A stretch of DNA of 64,000 bases from Bacillus sp. NTK074B (GCF_017303375.1 NZ_JAFKOH010000004.1:267396-331395), one strand, 5' to 3'. Counted from the stretch's first letter, positions 24,660 through 33,822 are shown. The notes: generated by a model from the letters alone, not told the origin. A program made the numbers and translations.

Positions 24660-25660
24660 TTCAAGTCATCAAACCCGGCCTCCTATCCACCATCCAGGAC
24701 TCGGGAAGGTTCGGCTATCAAAAATATGGTGTCATCGTAAGCGGAAGCATGGATCCACTTGCTCAAAAAATCTCGAATCTTCTTGTGGGCAATGAAGTGG
24801 ACGAAGCGGTCCTTGAAATTACACTGATGGGCCCAGTCCTTGAATTCGAAGAAACCACACTGATTTCAATCTGTGGAGGAGATCTTACTCCGACCATTGA
24901 TGGGAAACCCGTTCCCTTAAGGAAATCACTGTTGATCAAAGCTGGCAGTGTCCTCAAGTTCGGGGCATGTACAAATGGATGCCGCAGTTACCTGGCGGTA
25001 GCAGGCGGCTTTAACGTTGACACCGTCATGAACAGCAAATCCACCTATATAAGAGCCGGGATCGGAGGGTTAAATGGTCGTTCCCTTCAGGCAGGCGATA
25101 CCCTGGAAGCAGGAACCCTTACCAAAGAATCCGTCAATATAATCGACTATTTACTTCCTTATTTAAAACACAGTGGCTTCACAGAGATCGATTGGTCGAT
25201 TTCATCTGAATTCATCTCGTCCTATCAGCAGAAAAAAGTCATTCGAGTGATCCCGGGAACGGAATATGATTTGTTTTCAGAGGAAAGCCGCGAACGCTTT
25301 TACAACGAACCCTTTAAGGTTTCTTCTCAATCAGACCGTATGGGATACCGTCTGGAAGGTCCGTCCCTAAAGCTTCAAGAGGAATTCGATGTCATATCGG
25401 AAGCGGTGGTCTTTGGGACGATCCAGGTTCCGTCGGATGGGAAGCCGATCATTCTGTTGGCGGATCGTCAAACGACAGGCGGTTATCCGAGAATCGGGTA
25501 TATTGCTTCGGTGGACCTTCCCCTCATTGCTCAAACAAAGCCTGGGGAAGAGATCACCTTCACAATGGTATCCCATGAAGAGGCTCAGGAACTGTACATA
25601 GATCGCGAACGCCAATTAAGCCATTTAAAGCAAGGTATCGCTTTGAAATTCAACTCTTAA
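24656..25660 (+). CDS. pxpC: 5-oxoprolinase subunit PxpC (KipA), biotin-dependent carboxylase-like
   Basis: A 334-residue PxpC/KipA protein, the larger carboxylase-like subunit of bacterial 5-oxoprolinase. Characteristic stretches are KPGLLSTIQDSGRFGYQKYG at the N terminus, SGSMDPLAQKISNLLVGN, SICGGDLTP, LAVAGGF and the C-terminal DRQTTGGYPRIGYIASVDLPLIAQ. The ATG overlaps the pxpB stop by 4 bases (ATGA), preceded by GGAGGA. The third subunit gene, pxpA (ycsF type), is not next to it in this window. Confidence 0.94.
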   Translation: MIQVIKPGLLSTIQDSGRFGYQKYGVIVSGSMDPLAQKISNLLVGNEVDEAVLEITLMGPVLEFEETTLISICGGDLTPTIDGKPVPLRKSLLIKAGSVLKFGACTNGCRSYLAVAGGFNVDTVMNSKSTYIRAGIGGLNGRSLQAGDTLEAGTLTKESVNIIDYLLPYLKHSGFTEIDWSISSEFISSYQQKKVIRVIPGTEYDLFSEESRERFYNEPFKVSSQSDRMGYRLEGPSLKLQEEFDVISEAVVFGTIQVPSDGKPIILLADRQTTGGYPRIGYIASVDLPLIAQTKPGEEITFTMVSHEEAQELYIDRERQLSHLKQGIALKFNS

Positions 25661-25690
25661 TAGGACCCAGACAGCAAAGGAGCGAATCAA

Positions 25691-26881
25691 TTGAAGAAAA
25701 AATCGAATTTCAGTCTTTTATTAGGAGCAGCCTTCCTCATGGCAACATCCGCCATCGGGCCGGGTTTCCTGACTCAAACAACCGTTTTTACCGAACAACT
25801 TGCCGCAAGCTTCGGCTTTGTCATCTTAGTATCCATTCTCATAGATATCGGTGCTCAGCTGAATATTTGGCGCATCATTGCCATTTCTGAAAAAAGGGCA
25901 CAGGATATCGCCAATGATGTTCTGCCGGGATTAGGCTACTTCCTTGCCATTCTCATTGTCGCCGGCGGCTTGGCTTTCAACATCGGAAATATTGCGGGGG
26001 CGGGCCTCGGCACGAACGTCCTGTTTGGCATTTCTCCTGAAATGGGTGCATTGTTCAGTGGAATCGTCGCTGTCGGGATCTTCCTTGTGAAGGAAGCTGG
26101 CAAATTGATGGATCGTTTTGCCCAGATCCTTGGATTCTTGATGATCATTCTTACGGTATACGTTATGTTCACTGCGAATCCACCTGTCGGAGAGGCGGTA
26201 ACGAAAACATTTGCTCCCGATACCATTGATTTTCTTGCCATTATCACACTGGTCGGCGGGACCGTTGGGGGATATATTACATTCGCAGGGGGACATCGAT
26301 TATTAGAGGCGGGGATAACGGGGAAACAAGCACTTCCTGAAATCACGAAAAGCTCCGTTTCAGCTATCGGAATTGCTTCCATCATGCGGATCTTCCTATT
26401 CCTTGCCGCACTGGGAATCGTGGCACAAGGATTCACATTGGATCCATCCAATCCTCCTGCTTCTGTATTCCAGCTGGCCGCAGGAGATATAGGGTACAAA
26501 ATGTTCGGAATAGTCATGTGGTCTGCCGCTGTTTCTTCCGTCGTAGGCGCAGCCTATACATCGGTATCCTTTATCAGGACATTCAGTCCTCTTTTGGAAA
26601 AGTACCATAAATGGTTGATTGTCGGGTTCATCACAATATCTACCCTTGTGTTCGTGGTGGTTGGTAAACCGGTCGCCATCTTGATCCTGGTCGGTTCTCT
26701 TAATGGTTTGATCCTGCCGATCGCCCTTGGCGTCATGTTGATTGCCGCTCATAAAACGAAAATCGTCGGTGACTACAAGCATCCCATTTGGATGACTATA
26801 TTCGGTGTATTGATTGTCGTAGCCATGTCCTACATGGGTGTGTACTCGTTGATTCAAGGTATTCCAAAGTTATTCAGTTAA
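25691..26881 (+). CDS. NRAMP-family transporter (YcsG-like)
   Basis: A 396-residue NRAMP-family membrane protein with about eleven helices, like B. subtilis YcsG which lies in the same kip/pxp locus. The N-terminal helix carries TSAIGPGFLTQTTVF, where canonical Mn/Fe transporters have DPGN; the metal-binding aspartate/asparagine pair is not present here, so it may move another substrate, plausibly the oxoproline-related compound of the operon (inference). The start is TTG at 25691, behind GGAGCG. It is the last gene of the three-gene operon, which ends in a strong terminator. Confidence 0.84.
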   Translation: MKKKSNFSLLLGAAFLMATSAIGPGFLTQTTVFTEQLAASFGFVILVSILIDIGAQLNIWRIIAISEKRAQDIANDVLPGLGYFLAILIVAGGLAFNIGNIAGAGLGTNVLFGISPEMGALFSGIVAVGIFLVKEAGKLMDRFAQILGFLMIILTVYVMFTANPPVGEAVTKTFAPDTIDFLAIITLVGGTVGGYITFAGGHRLLEAGITGKQALPEITKSSVSAIGIASIMRIFLFLAALGIVAQGFTLDPSNPPASVFQLAAGDIGYKMFGIVMWSAAVSSVVGAAYTSVSFIRTFSPLLEKYHKWLIVGFITISTLVFVVVGKPVAILILVGSLNGLILPIALGVMLIAAHKTKIVGDYKHPIWMTIFGVLIVVAMSYMGVYSLIQGIPKLFS

Positions 26882-26884
26882 AAA

Positions 26885-26918
26885 AAGACCTCGATCCCTG
26901 TTTCGGGATCGAGGTCTT
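26885..26918. terminator. Bidirectional terminator
   Basis: Perfect 14-bp stem AAGACCTCGATCCC / GGGATCGAGGTCTT with a 6-base loop, between the NRAMP gene and a convergent small gene. Confidence 0.9.
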
Positions 26919-26926
26919 ATTGCTGG

Positions 26927-27133
26927 TCAGCTAGTATGACAATCCGGCGTACAATGTCTGCATCCATTGACATGATCGTAGGTTTCCTTTGCCTTTTCAA
27001 TTGCGCTTGAGCAGCTTGAATGACCTCCAAGCTCCAACAGGTTTTTTTCAAAGGGCATGAAATCACAGCCCTCCATATGAACTTCATGTTCCCCGCCTGA
27101 CTGTTGGTTTTGGTTCACATAGAATTGTGCCAC
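26927..27133 (-). CDS. Small conserved Bacillus protein with four-cysteine C terminus
   Basis: A 68-residue protein of a small family found in many Bacilli, whose members start (M)AQFYVN, carry an acidic-histidine block GGEHEVHMEGC and end with GCRHCTPDCHTS. Five to six cysteines and several histidines suggest metal or disulfide binding, but no function is established to my knowledge. The GTG at 27133 is used because AAGGAGGAG lies 6 bases upstream; a longer frame to 27232 is not supported. Confidence 0.75.
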   Translation of the reverse strand: MAQFYVNQNQQSGGEHEVHMEGCDFMPFEKNLLELGGHSSCSSAIEKAKETYDHVNGCRHCTPDCHTS

Positions 27134-27279
27134 TTTAATCTCCTCCTTGAAATAAGTTCTCCGATCGTTCTTCAATGGGTTTATTTCCCTTTCGAGTAAT
27201 GATAAAACATTGGAGTGTGTTTTCTTGTACACGTTACATTTTTTCTTCCTTTATTAAATCGGACATTACAGAGAAAAAA

Positions 27280-27298
27280 AGAGACCCCAAAGGCCTCT
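27280..27298 (-). terminator. Terminator of the ywbE-like gene
   Basis: Stem AGAGGCC / GGTCTCT-type pairing with one G-T pair, followed by seven T on the minus strand. Confidence 0.65.
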
Positions 27299-27495
27299 TA
27301 TTTCTGGATAATATGTTTCACACGGCCAACCTGTCCATCTGTTAATCGGACTTTGATCCCGTGTGGATGATTCGGTGAATTGGTTAAAATATCTTTCACA
27401 ATCCCACGTGTCAGTTTATCTGTTCGCTGGTCTTTCTTGAGGACGATGTCCACTTCAAGACCCGGTTTAATATTGGAACGCTGTTGTCCGCTCAT
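27298..27495 (-). CDS. YwbE family protein (DUF2196)
   Basis: A 65-residue YwbE family protein, recognisable by the layout RSNIKPGLEVDIVLKKDQRT, TGKLTRGIVKDILT-type core and PHGIKVRLTDGQVGRV. Its small beta-rich fold resembles an RNA- or peptide-binding barrel; the function is not known. GGAGA precedes the ATG. Downstream on the minus strand comes the small cysteine-rich gene, upstream the excisionase-like gene. Confidence 0.88.
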   Translation of the reverse strand: MSGQQRSNIKPGLEVDIVLKKDQRTDKLTRGIVKDILTNSPNHPHGIKVRLTDGQVGRVKHIIQK

Positions 27496-27539
27496 TTGGA
27501 TTCTCCATTTCTTCAGTTGATTTCTTGAATCGCTCTGGT

Positions 27540-27770
27540 TTAATCTTCATCCTTCACATCGATATCTTCAGGGATCGGTTCACTTAGATATTCTGCGAGC
27601 TGCCGCTTCATTTTTTCCACTTGCTCGAGATGCTGGTTGAATTGATCCCGGTATAGTAAATATTGTTCCCCATCATGGACGGCCCGGATTTTCCTTTGCT
27701 GCACAAGGTATTCAATATACGATTCTGGCAGGGACAAATATTCGGCTGTTTCTTTAATGGTGAGATACAT
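27540..27770 (-). CDS. Excisionase-like helix-turn-helix protein
   Basis: A 76-residue protein with an N-terminal MerR/excisionase-type helix-turn-helix: YLTIKETAEYLSLPESYIEYLVQQRKIRAVHDGEQYLLYR spans about residues 2-41, followed by an acidic helical tail. Such small proteins bind DNA, but no phage genes lie near and it sits in the operon-like series ending rlmD. The ATG at 27770 is chosen by its distance from GTGAGGA; a GTG five codons upstream is too close. Confidence 0.75.
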   Translation of the reverse strand: MYLTIKETAEYLSLPESYIEYLVQQRKIRAVHDGEQYLLYRDQFNQHLEQVEKMKRQLAEYLSEPIPEDIDVKDED

Positions 27771-27789
27771 TGTCTGATTCCTCACTTTG

Positions 27790-29163
27790 TTATTCGACTA
27801 ACTCGATCTTCGCAACGGCTTCACAGTGCATCGTCTGTGGGAACATATCAACAGGTTGAACCTCTGTTGTTTTATATCCCCCATCTTCAAGGATTCTAAG
27901 ATCACGGGCAAGGGTGGCAGGGTTACAGGATACATACACTACGCGCTTCGGCTTCATGGCAAGGATTGTATTCAGAAGTGCTTCATCACAGCCCTTTCGT
28001 GGAGGATCCACGACAAGGACGTCCGCTCTAATCCCTTCTTTATACCAGTCGGGGATCACCACTTCCGCAGGACCCGCTTTGAATTCCACATTCGTCATAT
28101 CATTCAACACAGCATTTTGCTTCGCATCTTCTATCGCCTGAGGGACAATTTCGACCCCGTACACCTTCTTGGCCTTTTGAGCAAGGAATAAGGAGATCGT
28201 CCCTATTCCGCAATACGCATCGATGACCGTTTCTTCTCCTTGTAAATCAGCGTACTCCAACGCTTTATCATATAGCACCTTCGTTTGTTCCGGATTCACC
28301 TGATAGAAAGACCTTGCGGAGATCGCAAACTTAACATCCCCGATATAATCGTGGATCACGTCTTCTCCCCATAGAACAGTGGTGCTGTCTCCCATGATCA
28401 CGTTGGTCCTTTTAGGATTCACATTATGAACGATTGATTTCAATCCATCAATATTTTGAATAAGAGCTTCAATGATGGCCTTCTTATGGGGAAGCTCAGG
28501 CGTTCGCGTGACCAATACCACCATGACTTCACCCGTCGTGTACGCCGTCCGGGTCATAATATGACGAAGCGTCCCTTTATGGCCCTTTTCATCATAGGGA
28601 CGGACCTCGAGCTTCTCGCAAATATCCTTCACATGCTGAATCACTTCATCGTTTTTTTCATATTGAATGAGGCACTTATCCATATCGATGATTTCATGAC
28701 TGCGCTTTTGATAGAATCCGGCTATAAACCGCCCGTCCTTTTCTCCTACAGGGACCTGGGCTTTGTTACGGTAGCGCCACGGATCCTCCATTCCAAGGAC
28801 CGGATGCACGCTGACATGAAGTTTCCCTATACGCTGCATGACGTCACGGACACTCTTTTCCTTCGCTTTCAGTTGGCCTTCATAGGTCATATGCTGGATC
28901 TGGCATCCTCCGCATTCATTGTATATCGGACATGGGGGGTCTTGACGAAACGGACTTTCCTTCGTTCGTTCTGTCAGTCTCCCGAATCCATATCCTTTAC
29001 TCGTTTTCACGACCTTGACCTGACCTTCTTCCCCTGGAAGGGCATTTGGAACGAATAACGGATAACCATCCACCTTCGTCACACCATTCCCGTCGTGGGT
29101 CAGATCTTCAAATATGGCTTCATCTATATAATCATTTTTTTGAACGGGTGCTTTTTTACTCAC
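27790..29163 (-). CDS. rlmD: 23S rRNA (uracil-C5) methyltransferase RlmD/RlmCD-like
   Basis: A 457-residue RNA m5U methyltransferase of the RlmD/TrmA family (B. subtilis RlmCD, YefA). It contains an N-terminal TRAM domain (about 10-68), four cysteines for an iron-sulfur cluster (Cys78, Cys84, Cys87, Cys164), the SAM-binding motif DAYCGIG (315-321), the DPPRKGC motif (386-392) and the catalytic cysteine Cys413 in [12 protein letters not shown]. Bacillus RlmCD methylates U747 and U1939 of 23S rRNA. The start is GTG at 29163 after AAGGA. In B. subtilis it lies beside dgkB, as it nearly does here. Confidence 0.92.
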   Translation of the reverse strand: MSKKAPVQKNDYIDEAIFEDLTHDGNGVTKVDGYPLFVPNALPGEEGQVKVVKTSKGYGFGRLTERTKESPFRQDPPCPIYNECGGCQIQHMTYEGQLKAKEKSVRDVMQRIGKLHVSVHPVLGMEDPWRYRNKAQVPVGEKDGRFIAGFYQKRSHEIIDMDKCLIQYEKNDEVIQHVKDICEKLEVRPYDEKGHKGTLRHIMTRTAYTTGEVMVVLVTRTPELPHKKAIIEALIQNIDGLKSIVHNVNPKRTNVIMGDSTTVLWGEDVIHDYIGDVKFAISARSFYQVNPEQTKVLYDKALEYADLQGEETVIDAYCGIGTISLFLAQKAKKVYGVEIVPQAIEDAKQNAVLNDMTNVEFKAGPAEVVIPDWYKEGIRADVLVVDPPRKGCDEALLNTILAMKPKRVVYVSCNPATLARDLRILEDGGYKTTEVQPVDMFPQTMHCEAVAKIELVE

Positions 29164-29242
29164 GTATATCTTCCTTTACGAATTCCTTTTTAAGACTCTA
29201 CTGATTGTACCATAAATGGGGAAGGAGAATGAAATGGTTGGA

Positions 29243-29254
29243 GGTCCGTCCCTC
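29243..29254. repeat. AAGGTCCGTCCCTC element, copy 2 (GGTCCGTCCCTC core)
   Basis: Twelve of 14 bases of the element, just before the terminator of the 121-residue protein gene. Confidence 0.7.
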
Positions 29255-29266
29255 TCTGTGAAAAAA

Positions 29267-29294
29267 AAGCATCGAACACAGGGGTCCGATGCTT
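29267..29294 (-). terminator. Terminator of the heme-monooxygenase pair
   Basis: AAGCATCG / CGATGCTT stem (8 bp) followed on the minus strand by eight T. Confidence 0.85.
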
Positions 29295-29306
29295 CCGGTT
29301 TCATGT

Positions 29307-29672
29307 TTAAAGGAGATTTTCTCTGTCTGCAGTACGTATGGATTCGATGGCCTGTTTCAGATAAAGCTCGAAGGTTTCTCCCTTTTCAACACCTTTCCCG
29401 TCGAGGGCTTCCATGATACAGTTGAAATTATCAATGAGGTGATCTGATTTCATCCCTCTGCTGACCAATATGCTGTTCAGCCAAAGGGCATAATCGGAAA
29501 ATACCTTCGAGTCCCCTACATCAGCAGCGGACTCCAGATAATTGAAGTGATGGACATTATCCTCGTAGCACTTCTTTCTTCCGGCTTCCCCGAACTTTTC
29601 GTCCAATTCAGGATAGCGTTCGTACAACTTTTCAACTGCTTGATCTATGACACTATTATACTTATTGTCCAT
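29307..29672 (-). CDS. Uncharacterised helical protein, 121 residues
   Basis: An all-helical, acidic, cytosolic-looking protein. Notable pattern: RYPELDEKFGEAGRKKCYEDNVHHFNYLESA (about 19-49), then DYALWLNSILVSRGMKSDHLIDNF. This resembles the helical half of sensor or cofactor-binding proteins, but I do not recognise a named family. Its start codon overlaps the stop of the upstream ABM-domain gene (TGATG), so the two are translated together and may work together. No membrane segment or metal motif is evident. Confidence 0.7.
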   Translation of the reverse strand: MDNKYNSVIDQAVEKLYERYPELDEKFGEAGRKKCYEDNVHHFNYLESAADVGDSKVFSDYALWLNSILVSRGMKSDHLIDNFNCIMEALDGKGVEKGETFELYLKQAIESIRTADRENLL

Positions 29673-29977
29673 CAGTACGCCACCACCTTGTAACGATCAA
29701 TCGATGGAATAATAGATGCCAGTTCCTGATCAGGGTAATTCTTTTCAAGATCATGAATGCGTTTATAGTCTTCACTCTTCATCCAGGCCATAAAGTGCTC
29801 CTTCACATCCCATTCCATATGGACCGTGATCTCTCCCGGTTTTTTTTCATTTTGCAGGAGCAGGAATCTCTGAAATCCTTCTGCCTCATCTACCAGACCT
29901 GAACGGGAATGATAGATTGAAATCACTTCTTCCGCCTTTTCATCGGGAACTACAAATGTTGAGTGCACGATATACAT
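29672..29977 (-). CDS. Antibiotic biosynthesis monooxygenase (ABM) domain protein, HmoA-like
   Basis: A 101-residue dimeric ferredoxin-like (ABM) protein: YIVHSTFVVPDEKAEEVISIYHSRSGLVDEAEGFQRFLLL at residues 2-41, ending EITVHMEWDVKEHFMAWMKSEDY. B. subtilis HmoA and related IsdG-type proteins degrade heme and share this pattern (ABM domain with a GF-centred block), so heme monooxygenase activity is plausible. The heme-ligating His of HmoA-type proteins would lie in the 60-80 region, where His62 and His68-like positions occur, not verified. The ATG at 29977 follows GAAGGG. Confidence 0.75.
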   Translation of the reverse strand: MYIVHSTFVVPDEKAEEVISIYHSRSGLVDEAEGFQRFLLLQNEKKPGEITVHMEWDVKEHFMAWMKSEDYKRIHDLEKNYPDQELASIIPSIDRYKVVAY

Positions 29978-30234
29978 TGAATTCACCCTTCTTAGTGGCA
30001 CATTGTCCGCTATGTTTTTTATTCACTTTAACATAATCCTTCCGTGCCAGTGAATACAAAATTTAACAGGATTCTGCTGATTCTCCCTTTATAAGACAAT
30101 GGATTCAGGGATTAAACAGATTCATGTAATTTTTCATTTTACTAGATAGGATGTTAAAACTTACCGCGTTTCATCCGATCTACAAAGGGTACAATGGTAT
30201 GTGCAACAATTCCAGAAAGAGAAGGTAGATAAAT

Positions 30235-30585
30235 ATGAACCCAGACATCCTAGTGAACCTGATCCTCGTGGGAAATGTCTTCCTTGGAGTTTTATTTGCT
30301 CTCAAGTCGAGAAGATGGTGGCTTCCCTATATATTAATTGGACTCACCTTTTTGACTTTGACTTTTGGATTCGGACTATCCCTTTTGCTTAATAAAGAAT
30401 CGATTCTAGCTTATTTATTCGTATTTGTAGTGGGGCAATTGATTTGGGCCTTTGCCTTTGTGATCATCGCCCACATCTTATCTTGGGTTGTCAGGAAGGT
30501 TCCTTTCCGTCATAAGCAGCAAATTGGATGGGGCTTTTTGATTGGATTCCCTTTGACCTTTTTCGTGTTTTTGTTAATCCACTAG
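30235..30585 (+). CDS. Four-helix membrane protein, uncharacterised
   Basis: A 116-residue very hydrophobic protein with four predicted transmembrane helices (about 5-22, 29-52, 58-83 and 95-114) and a short basic loop VVRKVPFRHKQQ. GAGAAGG precedes the ATG. It ends in a strong terminator. I do not recognise a family. Confidence 0.7.
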   Translation: MNPDILVNLILVGNVFLGVLFALKSRRWWLPYILIGLTFLTLTFGFGLSLLLNKESILAYLFVFVVGQLIWAFAFVIIAHILSWVVRKVPFRHKQQIGWGFLIGFPLTFFVFLLIH

Positions 30586-30610
30586 AAACTAAAACTCAAT
30601 ACACATAATA

Positions 30611-30637
30611 AAAGGAATGCCACCATGGCATTCCTTT
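30611..30637. terminator. Bidirectional terminator
   Basis: Perfect 11-bp stem AAAGGAATGCC / GGCATTCCTTT flanked by A and T runs, between the membrane protein gene and convergent dgkB. Confidence 0.9.
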
Positions 30638-30644
30638 TTCATCA

Positions 30645-31559
30645 TTATTCAGCTTTATCTTCCGGGCGGATCTTATCAAGTGGAACGAATACTTGAAGAT
30701 GACGATAGAGGTTCTCGAATTCTGCAGGGAGGACTCCACCAAGCTCACCATCTACATTGAGCTGTACCTTTTCTTTCGCCTTGATTTTGATTCGGTTGGC
30801 CTGGGTGTAAATGACGTTGGGATCATTTACGTGTTCGCCGCGTACTGCCAGGGACGCGATGCGGATAAATTCTGCCAGATTCGTCTTCTTCAGAATCAGG
30901 AGAGAAAATAAGCCGTCATTGATCGAGGCATCAGGAGCCAGTTTCTCGAACCCTCCCACCGAGTTCGTCAGGCCGATGAGGAAAAGCATGGCTTCTCCTT
31001 CAAACAGTTTTCCGTCATATTCAATTGATACGTCGGTCGGTTTAATGGAAGGCAGCATCTCAATCCCTTTTAAGTAATAAGCAAGCTGTCCCATCATCGT
31101 CTTCAGCTTACTCGGCACTTCATAGGTCAATTCCGTGATTCTTCCACCACCGGCGATATTGATGAAATAACGTTCATTCATCCGTCCGATATCGACAGGG
31201 ATCGTCTCACCTTTAGTGATCACGTCTATGGCAGCGCTGATATCCTTTGGGATGTGCAGGGCCCGGGCGAAGTCATTGGTTGTCCCCATCGGAACGATTC
31301 CGAGCTTCGGTCGGTAGTCTTGTTCAGCCAATCCGTTGACGACTTCATTTAACGTACCGTCCCCACCGGCAGCCACGACGATATCATATTGGCGTTCAAC
31401 AGCTATTCGTGCCGCTTCGGTCGCATCCCCTTCACATATGGTCGCGTGTACGGAGGTTTCATAACCTGCCTGCTCCAGCTTGATTAATACTTCAGCCAGA
31501 TGCTTTTTGAAAAGCTCCCGCCCCGAAGTAGGATTGTATATAATTCGTGCTCGTTTCAT
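30645..31559 (-). CDS. dgkB: Diacylglycerol kinase
   Basis: A 304-residue soluble lipid kinase of the DagK family, matching B. subtilis DgkB (303 residues). It phosphorylates diacylglycerol released during lipoteichoic acid synthesis back to phosphatidic acid. Motifs: RIIYNPTSGRE (about 4-14), the nucleotide-binding AAGGDGTLNEVVNGL (about 63-77) and GIVPMGTTNDFARAL. The ATG at 31559 is used, behind GGATGATGGG; the frame could extend to 31613 without support. It forms part of the gatCAB-dgkB-rlmD neighbourhood, though here separated from gatB by about 7 kb. Confidence 0.92.
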   Translation of the reverse strand: MKRARIIYNPTSGRELFKKHLAEVLIKLEQAGYETSVHATICEGDATEAARIAVERQYDIVVAAGGDGTLNEVVNGLAEQDYRPKLGIVPMGTTNDFARALHIPKDISAAIDVITKGETIPVDIGRMNERYFINIAGGGRITELTYEVPSKLKTMMGQLAYYLKGIEMLPSIKPTDVSIEYDGKLFEGEAMLFLIGLTNSVGGFEKLAPDASINDGLFSLLILKKTNLAEFIRIASLAVRGEHVNDPNVIYTQANRIKIKAKEKVQLNVDGELGGVLPAEFENLYRHLQVFVPLDKIRPEDKAE

Positions 31560-31890
31560 ACCCATCATCCTAATCTGTATTAATTCAGAAAAACTCGTCC
31601 ATTTATATACCATCTTTTATCATCATATACCAAATGAAATTATTCATGCAAAGTGTGTTGTAAAGGCAGGATTTTTTAAATCGTCCACCGGTCAATATCA
31701 TACCTCTTTTCAGTGGAAAAATCTAATGAAATATGAAATTCCCCAACCAGATAATGGACTTTTCTCAGATGATTGTCAGAAAGAATACATAAATGAAAAC
31801 AGGGCGATATTCCCGTGGTGGTTACCCTTTTATATTCAGGAAACCTTAAATAGAGTCATTCTATCGCCTCAAACATGTCCACAACCAAAA
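31560..31890. other. Intergenic region without recognised gene
   Basis: AT-rich region upstream of dgkB and downstream of the N-acetyltransferase gene. I see only the terminator at its left-hand neighbour edge (31891-31927) and no gene. Confidence 0.45.
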
Positions 31891-31927
31891 AGCCGTACAG
31901 AATATCATCCAGATATTCTGTACGGCT
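31891..31927 (-). terminator. Terminator of the N-acetyltransferase gene
   Basis: Perfect 16-bp stem AGCCGTACAGAATATC / GATATTCTGTACGGCT with a 5-base loop, followed by T5 on the minus strand; it overlaps the stop codon. Confidence 0.9.
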
Positions 31928-32732
31928 ATGGAAATAGCTTAATATTCCGCTTTTGTAAAAACTGGATGGATTCCTCTAGAGAACGCATATCAAAATGATA
32001 GACTTCCCCGATGACATCCTTCCACTTCTCTATATCCTTCATGTGATATTCCCGGATATTCCGGTATGTCATCACCTTTAACGTCTGGTTGCGCAGAAAG
32101 TAGCACTGATTGCCCTGAAAACGGACGGCGGTGATCCTTCTCATGGTGATATTATCATCTGAATCCATATAAGAAGCTTGAATATCCGATTCCAATTCGT
32201 CTTCCTCCAGCGGAACCCACTCGATGGTCTTTTTTACAAACGTCTTGCCGTTTGAACGGCGATCGACTTCAAATTCCCGGATATCCTTCTGGGTGAAAAT
32301 GATCTCCTCCCCAAACCCGTGAAGAAGATGCCTCTGCCTTGTTTCAAGCTCGACAGGCTTCATAATGGGAGAACCATATCCCACATCCACATACAGCTTC
32401 CGGTTATCAATCGATATCATCAATCCCAGATGACCAGGACTCACTCTGACAAATTGACAGTGAAAGCCTAACTCTTTCAACAGCCTGCCGAAGTTGATGT
32501 TTAACGTAAAGCACGTGCCCCCCCATCCTTTGAGGTGGAGATTGTCGGCGAATGTCTCTAACGAGGGCACGTAGGGTTCCCCCTGGGAAAAATAATAAAA
32601 CTTACTGAACGTTTCATAGGGAATCCGTATTAAATGCTGTTGGATCAGCCGCTGCAAATAGTTTAAACTGGGGGTCTCAATGTCCATATTTAAGTAATCT
32701 ACATATTTCTTTACTGCTTCCAATCCGATCAC
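31926..32732 (-). CDS. Arylamine N-acetyltransferase
   Basis: A 268-residue NAT enzyme that transfers acetyl from acetyl-CoA to arylamines or hydrazines. The Cys-His-Asp triad is visible: Cys74 in GGTCFTLN, His101 in SPGHLGL and Asp116 in VDVGYG. The motif RIPYETFSKF near residue 36-45 is typical of the N-terminal helical domain. The start is GTG at 32732. It lies 5 bases downstream of the methyltransferase gene, so the two probably form an operon; the natural substrate is unknown. Confidence 0.9.
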   Translation of the reverse strand: MIGLEAVKKYVDYLNMDIETPSLNYLQRLIQQHLIRIPYETFSKFYYFSQGEPYVPSLETFADNLHLKGWGGTCFTLNINFGRLLKELGFHCQFVRVSPGHLGLMISIDNRKLYVDVGYGSPIMKPVELETRQRHLLHGFGEEIIFTQKDIREFEVDRRSNGKTFVKKTIEWVPLEEDELESDIQASYMDSDDNITMRRITAVRFQGNQCYFLRNQTLKVMTYRNIREYHMKDIEKWKDVIGEVYHFDMRSLEESIQFLQKRNIKLFP

Positions 32733-32737
32733 TCTTT

Positions 32738-33517
32738 CTACTTTTTCATCATGCAGACTGTAAACTGGTGCTGAAGAGTAAACTCCTGGAGGGAATCGTA
32801 ACGCCTGGACAAGAAGGTATGTAATGATGGCAGTAATCCTTCTTTCTCCGTATCATCCAAGTGAGAAAGCCGGGAAAGGCATCCCACGCGATCGCACCAG
32901 GACTTCAGGGTGAAACCGACCATATAGTTAAAGGTATAAAAATCCTTAATCGTAAGGTCAGCCTGCTGCCATTCTAACAACCACTCCACGGGAAATCCAT
33001 TCACCTGACCCGCAGGATCCGCTTTTGCATCCGGGAGTGTCCTATCGATATTTTCATTTAAAAACGTCATCGTGTCCTGCACGACTTCATGGGTCATACG
33101 GAAACTTGAATCGCTTACAATGAACGTCCCTTTCTCTTTCAAAATCCGCTTGATTTCATTGATTGCTTTCGGGCGATCGAATAAATCCCAGCTTCTGTGG
33201 GCCATCGTGATATCATAATAGTGGTCCGGCAAATTTGTCGATTCTGCCGTCCCCGTCAGATAAGGAATTTCCAAGTAAAGTTTGCTTTCCAACGTCTTGG
33301 CTGCTTCCCTCATTTCAATCGAAGGTTCGACACCTATCACCTCTGCTCCACGCTTATGAAGCTTTCTGGTCAGGCTGCCGGTACCCGAACCGATTTCAGC
33401 CACTTTCCTACCTTCCCACACAATTCCCCTTACCTTCAACGTATCAAAGAAACGGTGTGGAATATCATCACAAGACGCAGCGTAACGGGAGGTCACATTA
33501 CCAAAATTCACTTCCAT
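32738..33517 (-). CDS. Class I SAM-dependent methyltransferase
   Basis: A 259-residue SAM methyltransferase of the UbiE/Methyltransf_11 type. Motif I is VAEIGSGTGSLTRKL (about 39-53), the acidic residue of the second strand is in VIGVEPSIEM (about 60-69), and motif III follows in DITMAHRSWDLFDRPKAINEIKRIL. The target is not predictable. GAAGAG lies a few bases before the ATG at 33517. It is the first gene of the two-gene operon with the N-acetyltransferase. Confidence 0.86.
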   Translation of the reverse strand: MEVNFGNVTSRYAASCDDIPHRFFDTLKVRGIVWEGRKVAEIGSGTGSLTRKLHKRGAEVIGVEPSIEMREAAKTLESKLYLEIPYLTGTAESTNLPDHYYDITMAHRSWDLFDRPKAINEIKRILKEKGTFIVSDSSFRMTHEVVQDTMTFLNENIDRTLPDAKADPAGQVNGFPVEWLLEWQQADLTIKDFYTFNYMVGFTLKSWCDRVGCLSRLSHLDDTEKEGLLPSLHTFLSRRYDSLQEFTLQHQFTVCMMKK

Positions 33518-33670
33518 TCACTCTCTTCCCCTATCATAATTGATTTTCACTCTACTGAACGTTACGATTTCATGTCAACTCCATCACAACCCCGCCTGCC
33601 ACACAGCGGTCTCATTGCCATGCATACCTACTACATTCTGTATCCCAGTGAGAAATTCCTGAACAGAGGG

Positions 33671-33684
33671 GAGGGACGGACCTT
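33671..33684. repeat. AAGGTCCGTCCCTC element, copy 3 (reverse complement)
   Basis: GAGGGACGGACCTT, perfect, without an adjacent partner copy. Confidence 0.75.
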
Positions 33685-33822
33685 GATGCTCTTTATATCG
33701 TCATAATATTGCTTCTATTAAATTAGCGTTTACTATATGAAATTATCCTATTTCGCACGGTAGTAAACCTTGTTGGATATTATATTTCGATCATTTAATC
33801 CGGGGGAAAAGCTGTGAAACAG

